A program made the translations under genes and the position numbers. From Actinokineospora baliensis (GTDB taxonomy: Bacteria; Actinomycetota; Actinomycetes; Mycobacteriales; Pseudonocardiaceae): a DNA stretch of 64,000 nucleotides. The notes under the pieces are model-generated. The model was not told the DNA's origin. It worked only from the letters and a program-made list of their open reading frames with translations, and made no database searches. Location: the NCBI RefSeq assembly GCF_016907695.1, contig NZ_JAFBCK010000001.1:1364001-1428000 (forward strand). Reading direction: 5' to 3'. Of this stretch, positions 18,427 through 34,396 are shown piece by piece (within the stretch, counting starts at the first letter, position 1; each line of letters begins with the position of its first letter).

Positions 18427-18570
18427 CTCGATGGGGCGGACTTGGTTTGTGTGGGGTGGCGGTGCCCGTAGCCTTGCCTCGCTGCAGGGCCATGCTTTTC
18501 GGCCCCGGCTTTTGCGGTCCTGCCACGGGTAGCGCAGGGGCCCCGCGCAAACCAAGTTCGCCCCATCGAG
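18427..18570 (-). repeat. Palindromic element, copy D
   Basis: A 144-bp copy in the same orientation as C and the second member of the tandem duplication. It differs from C by a few substitutions and small indels, so the duplication is not brand new. Confidence 0.9.
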
Positions 18571-18684
18571 CCCACCGGACCACGACGGGTCCGTGTCGCA
18601 ATGCCGAAGGCGAGCCGACCCCGCCCCACCGAGCCCACCCACACCCACGAACCGGGTCGCAAGCCAAAGGCGTCGAAACGCAAA

Positions 18685-18715
18685 GGCGCGGCCCACCAAG
18701 CTGGTGGGCCGCGCC
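18685..18715 (-). terminator. Terminator of the rpmH-rnpA-yidD-yidC-jag operon
   Basis: A perfect 14-bp stem (18685-18698 with 18702-18715) with a 3-base loop lies 14 bases after the jag stop. Read on the minus strand it is followed by TTTG. Confidence 0.9.
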
Positions 18716-18728
18716 TCGGAAAGATCAG

Positions 18729-19277
18729 CTACTGCGGAAACACGACCACGCGCCGACGCGGGTCTTCGCCTTCGCTTTCGCTGTGCACGCCCTTGACCGT
18801 CGCGACCGCGTCGTGCACGACCTTGCGTTCGAACGGGGTCATCGGCTGCAGTCGGATCCGCTCGCCGCTGGAGACGACCTTCTGGGCGGTGGCGCGGCCG
18901 AGCTCGCGCAGTTCCTCCCGGCGGTCGGCGCGCCAGCCTGCGATGTCGAGCATCAGCCTGCTGCGGGTGCCGGTCTCCTGCTGGACCGCGAGCCGGGTCA
19001 GCTCCTGCAGGGCTTCGAGGACGTTGCCCCTGGGGCCGACGAGCTTCTCCAGGTCCTCGCCGCCGTCGATGCTGATGACCGCGCGGGCGGCCTCCACGTC
19101 GAGGTCGATGTCGCCGTCGTAGTCGAGGATGTCGAGCAGCCGCTCCAAGTAGTCGCCCGCGATGTCGCCTTCCTGAACCAGCAGTTCCTCGGTGGAGGCG
19201 GCGGGACCCTCGTCCGCCCGCGCGTCCGCGCTACCCCCGTCGGTGACCTCTTCGGTCGCCTGCACCGTTTCCGGCAC
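18729..19277 (-). CDS. jag: Jag/KhpB-type RNA-binding protein
   Basis: A 182-residue protein with an acidic N-terminus, a KH-like domain (about 75-125, with LVGPRGNVLEALQELTR as the GxxG loop) and a C-terminal R3H domain (LQPMTPFERKVVHDAV). It is linked to cell elongation in Gram-positives, and in actinobacteria it is the last gene of the rpmH operon (Rv3920c position). Confidence 0.93.
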   Translation of the reverse strand: MPETVQATEEVTDGGSADARADEGPAASTEELLVQEGDIAGDYLERLLDILDYDGDIDLDVEAARAVISIDGGEDLEKLVGPRGNVLEALQELTRLAVQQETGTRSRLMLDIAGWRADRREELRELGRATAQKVVSSGERIRLQPMTPFERKVVHDAVATVKGVHSESEGEDPRRRVVVFPQ

Positions 19278-19307
19278 GGTTCACTCCTCTCCAGGTCGAG
19301 GCACGCC

Positions 19308-20342
19308 TCAGCGGTTCTTGCGACCTGACTTCTTGCTACGGGATCGGTCTGAGATCAGACCGGGAATCTGGGTGCCGCCGGTGCCGTTGCCGCCGGGCTG
19401 GGTGGGCTTGGCTGGCGGGGTGGTCGAGTCGGGAGCCGTGGTGTCCGACGTGGTGTCGGTGTCGCTCGGCTCGACCTTGGCGGCGGGGCGCTTCTTCTGC
19501 TGGGTGGGCTTCTGGCCCGGCTTGGGGGCGGTCGCGGCCCGCTTCTCCTGGACCTCGGCCTTCTTCGCGGCTTCCTCGGCGTCGACCTTCTTGTACACGA
19601 AGCGCTGCTGCCACAGCGTCCACGAGTTGTTCGACAGCCAGTACATGATCAGGCCGATGGGGAAGAAGAAGCCGCCGAGCAGCACGCCGAGCGGGAAGAT
19701 GTAGAGCGTCAGCTTGTTCATGATCGCGGTCTGCGAGGTGGCCGCTTCCGGGTTCTGCCGGGAGACCGAGTGCCGCGCGGTGAGGTGGGTCAGCGCGCTG
19801 GCGAGCAGCATCAGCGGGATGGCGACCAGGACCACGGTGGTGCGGGTGACGCCGAAGTGGGCGAGCTCGGTGGCGGGCTGGGTGATCCAGTTGCTCAGCC
19901 GGGCGCCGAAGAGGTTGGCGTCGATGTAGGAGGTGACGCCGCGCTCGTCGAAGAAGTAGTTCTCGGTCTTGCCCGGCTTGAACTCGCGCAGCACGTGGAA
20001 CAGACCGATGAAGACCGGGATCTGCAGCAGCATCGGCAGGCAGCCGCCCAGCGGGCTGACCCCGTGCTCGGCCTGGAGCTTCTGCATCTCCTGGGCCTGC
20101 TTCTGCCGGTCGTTGGCGTACTTCTTCTGCAGCTTCTTGATCTCCGGCGCGAACTCCTGCATCTTGCGCATGGAGCGGACCTGCTTGACCGTGGGCTTGA
20201 ACATGATCGCCCGCAGGGTGAAGACCAGGAAGACGATGCTCAGCGCCCAGGCGATCGCGCTCGATTCACCGAACACGTGTCCGAAGACCCAGTGCCAACA
20301 CCACATGATGAAGGACACCGGGTAGTAGATGAAATCGAGCAC
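19308..20342 (-). CDS. yidC: Membrane protein insertase YidC/Oxa1
   Basis: A 344-residue insertase that places proteins in the membrane with or without SecYEG. The GTG at 20342 follows AGGAG on the minus strand and starts VLDFIYYPVSFIM. The Oxa1 core has five helices including SPLGGCLPMLLQIPVFIGL and the IGLIMYWLSNNSWTLWQ segment. The C-terminal 80 residues are basic, then rich in Thr, Pro and Gly, and probably ribosome-facing. It begins 5 bp after the yidD stop. Confidence 0.95.
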   Translation of the reverse strand: MLDFIYYPVSFIMWCWHWVFGHVFGESSAIAWALSIVFLVFTLRAIMFKPTVKQVRSMRKMQEFAPEIKKLQKKYANDRQKQAQEMQKLQAEHGVSPLGGCLPMLLQIPVFIGLFHVLREFKPGKTENYFFDERGVTSYIDANLFGARLSNWITQPATELAHFGVTRTTVVLVAIPLMLLASALTHLTARHSVSRQNPEAATSQTAIMNKLTLYIFPLGVLLGGFFFPIGLIMYWLSNNSWTLWQQRFVYKKVDAEEAAKKAEVQEKRAATAPKPGQKPTQQKKRPAAKVEPSDTDTTSDTTAPDSTTPPAKPTQPGGNGTGGTQIPGLISDRSRSKKSGRKNR

Positions 20343-20346
20343 TGAA

Positions 20347-20670
20347 CTACTCCTCGGTGGCTGTCTGCTCGACCGGGCTGGGCCCGGACTCGGTCTCGGT
20401 TCTCCTCGGCGGCACGGGGTCGAGGCCACCGGGGTGCCAGGGGCCGCAGCGGAGCAGGCGGCGCGCGGCGAGCCATGACCCGCGCAGCGCGCCGTGCACG
20501 GTCAGCGCCTCGACGGCGTAGGCGCTGCAGCTGGGGTGGAAGCGGCAGGCGGGCGGCAGGACCGGTGAGATCCACCGCCGGTAGAGGTGCACGGGGGCGA
20601 GCAGCACCCTGGCCACCGGTCCCGGGCGCGCGGCCTCGACGCGGTCACGCACCGCGCTCGTTGCACTCAC
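20347..20670 (-). CDS. yidD: Membrane protein insertion efficiency factor YidD
   Basis: A 107-residue YidD protein with the family core [18 protein letters not shown] and a downstream [13 protein letters not shown]. It overlaps rnpA by 4 bp (GTGA) and precedes yidC, the invariant rpmH-rnpA-yidD-yidC order. Confidence 0.94.
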   Translation of the reverse strand: MSATSAVRDRVEAARPGPVARVLLAPVHLYRRWISPVLPPACRFHPSCSAYAVEALTVHGALRGSWLAARRLLRCGPWHPGGLDPVPPRRTETESGPSPVEQTATEE

Positions 20671-21080
20671 GCCCCACCGCCATCGTCCGCCCCAACACCG
20701 GGGGCCAGGCGCAGCCTGCGGATCGCGGCGTCGAAGTCCTGGCCCAGCTCAGCGCTCGTCGCCTCCGCCGACACCGGCAGGGCACGCACCACCAACGTGC
20801 TGCCCGGCGGGAGAGTTCCGATCCGCGCGCGCACCACGTGCCGCAGCATGCGCGAGACCCGGTGTCGGACCACGGCGTTGCCCACGGCCTTACTCACGAC
20901 GAAACCGACCCTCGGCGCCGCGGGGGTCCGCGTCGCCGACGGGTCGGCTTCGTGGGGTTCGGTTCCGGCCCCGGCCGTGATGGCGTGCACCACGAGCCTC
21001 GGCCGACCGGCGCGCCGCCCGCGCCTGGTCACCAGCCGGAAGTCCGCGCTGTTGGTCAGCCTGCAGGCCGCGGGAAGCAC
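20667..21080 (-). CDS. rnpA: Ribonuclease P protein component
   Basis: A 137-residue basic protein that supports the catalytic RNA in tRNA 5' processing. It shows the N-terminal [14 protein letters not shown] and the RNP-like [20 protein letters not shown] motif. The start is GTG at 21080, 15 bp after rpmH. The family is normally about 115-125 residues; the extra length is an insert near residues 38-55. Confidence 0.95.
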   Translation of the reverse strand: MLPAACRLTNSADFRLVTRRGRRAGRPRLVVHAITAGAGTEPHEADPSATRTPAAPRVGFVVSKAVGNAVVRHRVSRMLRHVVRARIGTLPPGSTLVVRALPVSAEATSAELGQDFDAAIRRLRLAPGVGADDGGGA

Positions 21081-21095
21081 GGCGACCGGCTGGGG

Positions 21096-21233
21096 TCAGG
21101 CCGACAGCTTGTCGCGGCCCCGGCGGCGGCGGGCGGCGATGATGGCGCGGCCCGCGCGGGTCCGCATGCGCAGGCGGAAGCCGTGCGTCTTGGCGCGGCG
21201 GCGGTTGTTCGGCTGGAAGGTGCGCTTGCTCAC
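21096..21233 (-). CDS. rpmH: 50S ribosomal protein L34
   Basis: A 45-residue protein reading [19 protein letters not shown] and onward to DKLSA, the near-invariant bacterial L34 sequence. It uses a GTG start at 21233 and heads the rnpA-yidD-yidC-jag operon, divergent from dnaA. Confidence 0.97.
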   Translation of the reverse strand: MSKRTFQPNNRRRAKTHGFRLRMRTRAGRAIIAARRRRGRDKLSA

Positions 21234-21679
21234 GGCTCGTTCTCCCGGTACTCATCAGGTCTAGCAGGTCTGCCCGCCCCCAGCCGGTCAGCGGCTGGGG
21301 ACTCGACGTTCGACGCGCGTGGGGCACGCGGAACTCACCCGCCGCAAGCGGGAGACCTTATGAGGGTACGCACCGGTGCCCGCGCCTTCAAACCGGGGTC
21401 CACACCGGCGGCCGCGGCGGGGCCTGGACGCCGCTTGTGAGCGCGGGCCGCCATTGTTACCGTGCGCCTCTTGGTCGACCGCACCCGGGATGGAGCACCT
21501 GCCGCGCCGCCGTCGCCGGAGCACTGAGTACCTTTGACCCCCCGACACGGGTGTCCCCTCGCCTCGGCCGTACCTTCGTGCACAGTTGTGGACAACCCTG
21601 TGGATGCCCGTTTGACGGCGAACGCGCACCGGGACCAGCCTTACCGCCGATGCCGAAGAGGGGAGGGGAGCGGGCGCCG
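21234..21679. other. Divergent rpmH-dnaA control region
   Basis: A 446-bp intergenic region with no gene. A minus-strand TACCCT near 21367 could serve as -10 for rpmH. Towards dnaA there is a DnaA box at 21587-21595, with a related TGTGGATG just after it, consistent with DnaA autoregulation. Confidence 0.6.
21587..21595 (-). promoter_or_regulatory. DnaA box upstream of dnaA
   Basis: TGTGGACAA is the reverse complement of the actinobacterial DnaA box TTGTCCACA. It lies 84 bp before the dnaA start. Confidence 0.75.
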
Positions 21680-23287
21680 ATGTCCGAGCACCAGATGAAT
21701 CTCGGGGTGGTCTGGGAGCAGGTCGTTCGTGAGCTGTCCGCCGGGACCCTGTCCCCGTCCCAGCGGGCGTGGATGCGGATGACCAGGCCGATCGGCCTGC
21801 TGGACGGCACCGCGCTGCTCTCCGCGCCGAGCGACTTCGCCAAGGAGGCGATCGAGCGCGCGCTGCGCGAGCCGATCACCAACGCGCTCTCCCGCAGGCT
21901 TGGCCGGGTGGTGTCGCTGGCGGTCAAGGTCGACGCGGCGCCCGCCGTCCCGACGCCCGCCGCGGTACCCGTGCCCGGCCAGGGCGTGGCGAACCAGGTC
22001 GTCGCCGCCCCCGTGGTCGCGCCGTCCCCGGTGGTGACCGCCGAGGTCGACGGCGACACGCTGACCATCCCGGCCGCGGACGTGGCCGCGCTCGACGCCC
22101 AGTCGGCCGAGCACCCGGAGTCCGAGGACGACGGCGAGGAGGTGGACGAGGAGGGCGACGCGCTCGCCACCGTCCACGAGATCTGGCCGACCTTCACCGG
22201 TCAGCACGCGAGCGGGCAGCCGTTCACCGCGCCCGCGCAGCCGCAGACCTCCAAGACCAGGCTCAACGAGAAGTACACGTTCGACACGTTTGTCATCGGC
22301 GCGTCCAACCGCTTCGCCCACGCGGCGTCGGTCGCCGTCGCCGAGGCGCCCGCCCGGGCGTACAACCCGCTGTTCATCTGGGGCGAGTCCGGGCTGGGCA
22401 AGACGCACCTGCTGCACGCGGTCGGCCACTACGCGCAACGGCTGTTCCCCGGCATGCGGGTGCGCTACGTGTCGACCGAGGAGTTCACCAACGACTTCAT
22501 CAACTCGCTGCGCGACGACCGGAAGGTGGCGTTCCAGCGCCGCTACCGCGACATCGACGTGCTGCTGGTCGACGACATCCAGTTCTTGGAGGGCAAGGAA
22601 GGTACTCAGGAGGAGTTCTTCCACACCTTCAACACGCTGCACAACGCGAACAAGCAGATCGTGGTGTCCTCCGACCGGCCGCCCAAGCGGCTGGAGACGC
22701 TGGAGGACCGGCTGCGCACCCGGTTCGAGTGGGGTCTGATCACCGACATCCAGCCGCCGGAGCTGGAGACGCGGATCGCGATCCTGCGCAAGAAGGCGGC
22801 CCAGGACCGGTTGGCCGCCCCGGCCGAGGTGCTGGAGTTCATCGCGGCCAGGGTCGAGGCCAACATCCGCGAGCTCGAGGGCGCGCTGATCCGGGTGACC
22901 GCGTTCGCCTCGCTCAACCGCCAGCCGGTCGACGTCGGCCTGGCCGAGATCGTGCTGCGCGACCTGATCCCCGACTCGCAGGCCCCGGAGATCAGCGCCC
23001 CGACGATCATGGCCGTGACCGCGGAGTACTTCGGCGTCTCGATCGACGACCTGTGCGGCCCCGGCAAGACGAAAGCGCTTGCGCAGGCCAGGCAGATCTC
23101 GATGTACCTGTGCCGGGAGCTCACCGACCTGTCGCTGCCCAAGATCGGGCAGACCTTCGGCGGCCGGGACCACACCACGGTCATGCACGCGGACAAGAAG
23201 ATCCGCAAGGAGATGGCCGAGCGCAGGCGCATCTACGACCAGGTGCAGGAGCTGACCTCCCGCATCAAGCAGCGCGCCCGCGCCTGA
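21680..23287 (+). CDS. dnaA: Chromosomal replication initiator protein DnaA
   Basis: A 535-residue initiator. Domain I is at about 1-85. A long acidic, Ala/Pro-rich linker (about 85-195) is typical of actinobacteria. The AAA+ domain has [11 protein letters not shown] (Walker A) and [11 protein letters not shown] (Walker B). Domain IV ends with [15 protein letters not shown], which reads DnaA boxes. The ATG at 21680 follows GGAGGGGAG; the frame upstream to 21437 overlaps the control region. Confidence 0.97.
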   Translation: MSEHQMNLGVVWEQVVRELSAGTLSPSQRAWMRMTRPIGLLDGTALLSAPSDFAKEAIERALREPITNALSRRLGRVVSLAVKVDAAPAVPTPAAVPVPGQGVANQVVAAPVVAPSPVVTAEVDGDTLTIPAADVAALDAQSAEHPESEDDGEEVDEEGDALATVHEIWPTFTGQHASGQPFTAPAQPQTSKTRLNEKYTFDTFVIGASNRFAHAASVAVAEAPARAYNPLFIWGESGLGKTHLLHAVGHYAQRLFPGMRVRYVSTEEFTNDFINSLRDDRKVAFQRRYRDIDVLLVDDIQFLEGKEGTQEEFFHTFNTLHNANKQIVVSSDRPPKRLETLEDRLRTRFEWGLITDIQPPELETRIAILRKKAAQDRLAAPAEVLEFIAARVEANIRELEGALIRVTAFASLNRQPVDVGLAEIVLRDLIPDSQAPEISAPTIMAVTAEYFGVSIDDLCGPGKTKALAQARQISMYLCRELTDLSLPKIGQTFGGRDHTTVMHADKKIRKEMAERRRIYDQVQELTSRIKQRARA

Positions 23288-23343
23288 CGGCGCTCGTACC
23301 CCGGAAGTCACCTCCGGGGTACACCCATGCCCGGATCCAGCGG

Positions 23344-23367
23344 TCGCACCTCTTTATTGCGGCTGTG
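23344..23367 (+). repeat. oriC motif, copy 1 (TCTTTATTGC core)
   Basis: GGTCGCACCTCTTTATTGC with its core at 23351-23360 recurs at about 23575-23593 (GGTCGCACTCTTTATTGC) and, diverged and inverted, near 23379-23390. A TTTATT core is unusual in this GC-rich context. Confidence 0.65.
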
Positions 23368-23574
23368 CGGGACCGTCCACCGGTGCAGTAAAGATCGCGC
23401 CGCGCGCCGGGTGCTGACCGCGCGCACCCGCCTCGACTCGTGCCGTGAGCACGGCGCCCGATAGGTTCGTCCCGGCCGTGTGTCTTCCGGCCGCCCAACT
23501 CCGCCGGAGCCCCGCGCCGGGGCGGTGTCCGCACCCGATCCCCAGGCGCAGAAAAGTTCCGGCCGCCGAGCTCG

Positions 23575-23602
23575 GGTCGCACTCTTTATTGCCGCCGTGG
23601 AG
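23575..23602 (+). repeat. oriC motif, copy 2
   Basis: The second direct copy of the motif at 23344, identical through GGTCGCA and CTCTTTATTGC apart from a one-base gap, about 232 bp downstream. Confidence 0.65.
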
Positions 23603-24021
23603 CGGCCGCCGGGGAGCCGTCGAAGTCGGCCGATCGCGTCGATCGCCGGGGTGCCGGGTGGGCCGCGGCGCCGCGCCCGCTACCGGATCCGCCCCGTCGC
23701 GGAGGTTTTCTGGGCCTGGGGAGGGCCGCTCCACACCCCCAGAAAGGTCACGAACGGGCGAACCCGGGTGGTCTGCGTCACCGAAAACGGTGGATAACCC
23801 TGTGCACAACCCTGTGGGCAGTCGCGCGGCCGCCTGGGGGCTACTCGGCCCACATCTGGGGATCGTTCTGTGGACAACTCGGCCGATCTGTGGACCGAAC
23901 GGGTGAGCCGGAAAACCATCCACCGACCCCCCGAGTTGTCCACCGGTCCGACCCCCCGGTTCTCCACAGGGCGCCGTGCACCGTGACCTGCGCGGACCAC
24001 GGTCATCCACACAATCCACAA

Positions 24022-24078
24022 CGCTTACTACTACTGCTGTTTTTCTTCTCTTCCAGATGAACAAAAAAGAAGAAACAG
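24022..24078. other. AT-rich probable DNA-unwinding element
   Basis: A block dominated by T- and A-runs (GTTTTTCTTCT ... AAAAAAGAAGAAAC), directly next to the last DnaA boxes and in contrast to the surrounding GC content. Its two halves are imperfectly complementary. Confidence 0.75.
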
Positions 24079-24261
24079 GGGATGGCCGAAGTTGGGGACA
24101 CCTCGCCGCGGCGCTCGCCCAGGACCGGCCGGGAGCGGGCCGCCCCGGATGACGGGGCCCCGGATCACGCTCTACGGTTGGGCCCTACAGCGTGGACAGC
24201 TCGACGGCGCGGCCTGGCACGACTCGGTGCGGCGCGGCGGACGGGCCTGGAAAGGACTCCC

Positions 24262-25392
24262 ATGAAGATCCGCGTCGAGCGCGACGGCCTGGCCGACGCC
24301 GTCGCCTGGGTCGCGCGCAGCCTCCCGTCCCGACCCCCTGTCCCCGTCCTCGGCGGGGTTCTGCTGGACGCGGGCGCCGCGGAAGGTTCCGACGGACTCA
24401 CCGTGTCCGGGTTCGACTACGAGGTGTCGGCCACCGTCAAGGTCCCGGCCACCGTCGCCGACGGCGGCCGCACCCTGGTCTCCGGCAAGCTCCTGGCCGA
24501 CATCACCAAGTCGCTGCCCGCCCAGCCGGTCGAGATCTCCGTCGACGGTGCCCGGGTCGCGATCACCTGCGGCAGCGCGAAGTTCAGCCTGCCGACCATG
24601 CCGGTCGACGACTACCCGGCCCTCCCGGCCATGCCCCAGCACGCGGGCGAGCTCCAGGGCGAGGTCTTCGGCCTGGCCGTCAGCCAGGTCGCGGTCGCGG
24701 CGGGCAAGGACGACACGCTGCCGATGCTCACCGGGGTCAGGGTGGAGATCACCGGGGAGAAGCTGACCCTCGTGGCCACCGACCGGTTCCGGCTGGCGAT
24801 GCGCGAGTTCGAGTGGAAGCCCTCCGGCGACGTGGAGGACGCGGCGGTGCTGGTGCCCGCGCGGACCCTCGCCGACGCGGCCAAGGCGCTGGGCAGTTCC
24901 GGGCGCACGGTCGAGTTGGCACTGTCGCCTGGGGACGGACTGCTGGGCCTGTCCGGTTCCGGGCGGCGCACCACCAGCCGCCTGCTCGACGCGGAGTTCC
25001 CGCGCTACCGCCAGTTGCTGCCCAACGAGCAGACCTCGAGCGCCGTCATCAGCGTGCCCCCGCTCGTCGAGGCGATCAAGCGCGTGTCGCTGGTCGCCGA
25101 GCGCGGCACCCAGGTCCGGCTGGAGTTCGCCGACGGCGTGCTGAGGTTGTCCGCCGGTGGCGACGACGAGGGCAGCGCGGAGGAGGAGTTGCCGGTCGAG
25201 TTCACCGGCGACCCGGTCACCATCGCGTTCAACCCCGGCTACCTGCAGGACGGGCTCGCCGCGCTGCACAACGACCGCGCGGAGCTGTCGTTCACCACGC
25301 CCAACCGCCCGGCGCTGATCAAGCCGGTCGGCGATGATGGCGTCATCCCCGGGTACCTCTACCTGCTGATGCCGGTCCGGCTCCCGGGCTGA
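24262..25392 (+). CDS. dnaN: DNA polymerase III sliding clamp (beta subunit)
   Basis: A 376-residue clamp that tethers the replicative polymerase. It starts [16 protein letters not shown] after AAGGA at 24251-24255. Three repeated clamp domains are recognisable, including the [11 protein letters not shown] and LMPVRLPG signatures (the latter at the C-terminus). It follows oriC in the conserved order. Confidence 0.97.
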   Translation: MKIRVERDGLADAVAWVARSLPSRPPVPVLGGVLLDAGAAEGSDGLTVSGFDYEVSATVKVPATVADGGRTLVSGKLLADITKSLPAQPVEISVDGARVAITCGSAKFSLPTMPVDDYPALPAMPQHAGELQGEVFGLAVSQVAVAAGKDDTLPMLTGVRVEITGEKLTLVATDRFRLAMREFEWKPSGDVEDAAVLVPARTLADAAKALGSSGRTVELALSPGDGLLGLSGSGRRTTSRLLDAEFPRYRQLLPNEQTSSAVISVPPLVEAIKRVSLVAERGTQVRLEFADGVLRLSAGGDDEGSAEEELPVEFTGDPVTIAFNPGYLQDGLAALHNDRAELSFTTPNRPALIKPVGDDGVIPGYLYLLMPVRLPG

Positions 25393-25420
25393 TCCAGCAG
25401 CCACAGCGAGAGGAACAACC

Positions 25421-26332
25421 GTGCAGCTCGGACTCGTCGGCCTGGGCAAGATGGGCTTCAACATGCGCGAGCGCCTGCGCGCCGCCGACCACGAGGTGAT
25501 CGGCTACGACCGCAACGCGCAGGTCAGTGACAGCTCGTCGCTGGCGGACCTGGTCGGCAAGCTCGCCGCGCCCAGGGTCGTGTGGGTGATGGTGCCCGCG
25601 GGGGAACCGACCAGGCAGACGGTGGCCGAGCTCGGGGACCTGCTCGCCGAGGGCGACCTGGTCATCGACGGCGGCAACTCCCGCTACACCGACGACAAGG
25701 TCAACGCGGACCTCTTGGCGCACAAGGGGATCGGCTACCTCGACGTCGGCGTGTCCGGCGGGGTGTGGGGCCGGGAGAACGGCTACGGCCTGATGGTCGG
25801 CGGCGACCGGGAGCACGTCGAGCGGGCGCTGCCGATCTTCGACGCGCTGCGGCCGGAGGGCCCGCGCGAGGAGGGCTTCGCGCACGCGGGCAAGGTCGGC
25901 GCCGGTCACTACGCGAAGATGGTGCACAACGGCATCGAGTACGGCCTGATGCAGGCCTACGCCGAGGGCTTCGAACTGCTCGACGCGGCCGACGAGGTCA
26001 CCGACGTTCCCGCGGTGCTCAAGGCGTGGACCCGTGGCACGGTCGTCCGGTCCTGGCTGCTGGACCTGCTGGTCAAGGCGCTGGAGGAAGACCCGGGCCT
26101 CTCGGAGATCAGCGGGTACGTGGAGGACTCCGGCGAGGGCAGGTGGACGGTGGAGGAAGCGATCAACCACTCCGTGCCCGCCCCGGTCATCTCGGCCGCC
26201 CTGTTCGCCAGGTTCGCCTCCCGCCAGGCCGATTCGCCCGCGATGAAGGCGGTCGCGGCGCTGCGCAACCAGTTCGGCGGGCACGCGGTGCACAAGGCGG
26301 GACCCACGTCCGGGTCCGGCGACGTGAGCTAG
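25421..26332 (+). CDS. gnd: 6-phosphogluconate dehydrogenase, decarboxylating (short type)
   Basis: A 303-residue dehydrogenase of the short GndA/YqeC type, converting 6-phosphogluconate to ribulose 5-phosphate. The nucleotide-binding [12 protein letters not shown] is at the start. The catalytic [16 protein letters not shown] sits near residues 165-180. It lies between dnaN and recF, an arrangement seen in many actinobacteria. Its stop codon shares a base with the recF start. Confidence 0.93.
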   Translation: MQLGLVGLGKMGFNMRERLRAADHEVIGYDRNAQVSDSSSLADLVGKLAAPRVVWVMVPAGEPTRQTVAELGDLLAEGDLVIDGGNSRYTDDKVNADLLAHKGIGYLDVGVSGGVWGRENGYGLMVGGDREHVERALPIFDALRPEGPREEGFAHAGKVGAGHYAKMVHNGIEYGLMQAYAEGFELLDAADEVTDVPAVLKAWTRGTVVRSWLLDLLVKALEEDPGLSEISGYVEDSGEGRWTVEEAINHSVPAPVISAALFARFASRQADSPAMKAVAALRNQFGGHAVHKAGPTSGSGDVS

Positions 26333-27481
26333 TGCGGGTCCGGCACTTACAGGTCAGCGACTTCCGGTCCTGGCAGCACGCCGACCTGGAGTTCGACGCC
26401 GGGCCGTCGGTGCTGGTCGGCTCCAACGGGCAGGGCAAGACCAACCTGGTCGAGGCCATCGGCTACGTCGCCACCCTGGGGTCGCACCGGGTGGCGGCCG
26501 ACCAGCCGCTGGTCCGGCACGGGTGCTCGCGGGCGGTCGTGCGCACCGCGGTGATCAACGACGGCCGGGAGCTGACGGTCGAACTGGAGATCACCCCGGG
26601 CAAGGCGAACCGGGCGCGGATCAACCGGGGCCCGGTCCCGCGCACGCGCGACGTGCTCGGGATCTTGCGCACTGTGTTGTTCGCGCCTGAGGACTTGGCC
26701 TTGGTGCGCGGCGACCCGGGAGAACGACGCGGGTTCCTCGACGACCTGTTGGTGCTGCGCGCACCGAGGTACGCCGGGGTGCGCGCCGACTACGACAAGG
26801 TGCTGCGGCAGCGCAACGCACTACTGAAGAGTGCGGCGACCAACCGGCGCGCGCGCCGGGCCGATCCGGACGCGGTGTCGACCCTCGACGTATGGGACAA
26901 CCACCTCGCCGTGCACGGCGCCCAGTTGCTGGCGGCCCGGCTTGACTTGGTCGCCGACCTCGCGCCGCGGGTGGCCGCGGCCTACGCGGGGGTCGCACCC
27001 GAGTCCCGTCCAGCGCAGGTCGCGTACCGCTCGCAGATCGAGGACACGCTACCCGCGGGCTACGGCAAGCCGGGCGGGGAGCGTGCCGACATCGAAGTGG
27101 TGACCGACGCGCTGCTGGCCAGGATGGCGCTGCGCCGCGACGCCGAACTTGAGCGCGGGGTCAGCCTGGTCGGTCCGCAGCGCGACGAGCTCGACCTGGT
27201 GCTCGGCGAAGCCCCGGCGAAGGGCTACGCCAGCCACGGCGAGTCGTGGTCGTTCGCGCTCGCGCTGCGGTTGGCGTCCTACGAGCTGCTCAAGGACGAG
27301 GGCAGCGAACCGGTGCTGGTGCTCGACGACGTGTTCGCCGAGTTGGACCGGCGCAGGCGGCAGCGACTCGCCGATGTGGCGGTCGGGGCCGAACAGGTCC
27401 TGGTGACGGCCGCGGTGGAGGAGGATGTGCCCGGCGAGTTGGTCGGTGCCCGGTACGAGGTGGCCGACGGGGAGGTGCGGC

Positions 27482-27489
<8 letters not shown>
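26332..27489 (+). CDS. recF: DNA replication and repair protein RecF
   Basis: A 385-residue ABC-type ATPase that loads RecA at gaps. Walker A is [16 protein letters not shown] (about 30-45) and Walker [15 protein letters not shown] near residue 330. The GTG start at 26332 overlaps the last base of the gnd stop codon, so the two are translationally coupled. Confidence 0.96.
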
Positions 27490-30450
<2,961 letters not shown>

Positions 30451-30503
30451 CCGGGGCCATGCCCCCGCGTCGCACACCCCCCGCGTGAAAGGAACGTCCG
30501 GTC

Positions 30504-34361
<3,858 letters not shown>

Positions 34362-34396
34362 AAGACAGAACGCGCGAGACCTAGGGGAAGCCGCTC

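Larger units (their letters stand above)
18122..18625. repeat. Tandem duplication carrying elements C and D
   Basis: A left flank of 31 bp is repeated with one difference at 18122-18152 and 18396-18426, exactly 274 bp apart, each directly before an element. A right flank containing ATGCCGAAGGCGAGCCGACC is also shared (near 18323 and 18600). The element and both flanks were therefore duplicated as one block. Confidence 0.85.
17804..18684. other. Gene-free repeat region between rsmG and jag
   Basis: About 0.9 kb with no credible gene. It holds palindromic elements B, C and D and their flanks. B lies inverted to C and D. C and D are parts of a tandem duplication with a 274-bp period. Open frames here read through the repeats in several directions and have no coding character. 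In M. tuberculosis jag and rsmG (gid) are adjacent, so this block looks inserted. Confidence 0.85.
23288..24261. other. Replication origin oriC (dnaA-dnaN intergenic region)
   Basis: A 974-bp gene-free region in the standard actinobacterial oriC position. At least nine DnaA-box-like 9-mers occur in both orientations between 23789 and 24020: 23789, 23801, 23869, 23889, 23916, 23936, 23960, 24003 and 24012. An AT-rich block at 24022-24078 is the likely unwinding element. Further upstream (23344-23620) is a three-copy TCTTTATTGC-type motif. Open frames across the region lack coding character. Confidence 0.92.

Noticed and set aside
17804..18684. CRISPR array
   Set aside because: The repeats are too long, too few, in both orientations and separated by duplicated flanks rather than unique spacers of equal size; no cas genes are nearby.
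17793..18699. Several 190-300 codon frames across the rsmG-jag gap, some with repeated MGRTWFARGP-like peptides
   Set aside because: They are translations of the palindromic elements, appear on both strands and share peptides only because the DNA repeats.
23445..23906. Possible small genes in the dnaA-dnaN gap
   Set aside because: The frames lack ribosome sites and coding character and cover DnaA boxes; the region is oriC.
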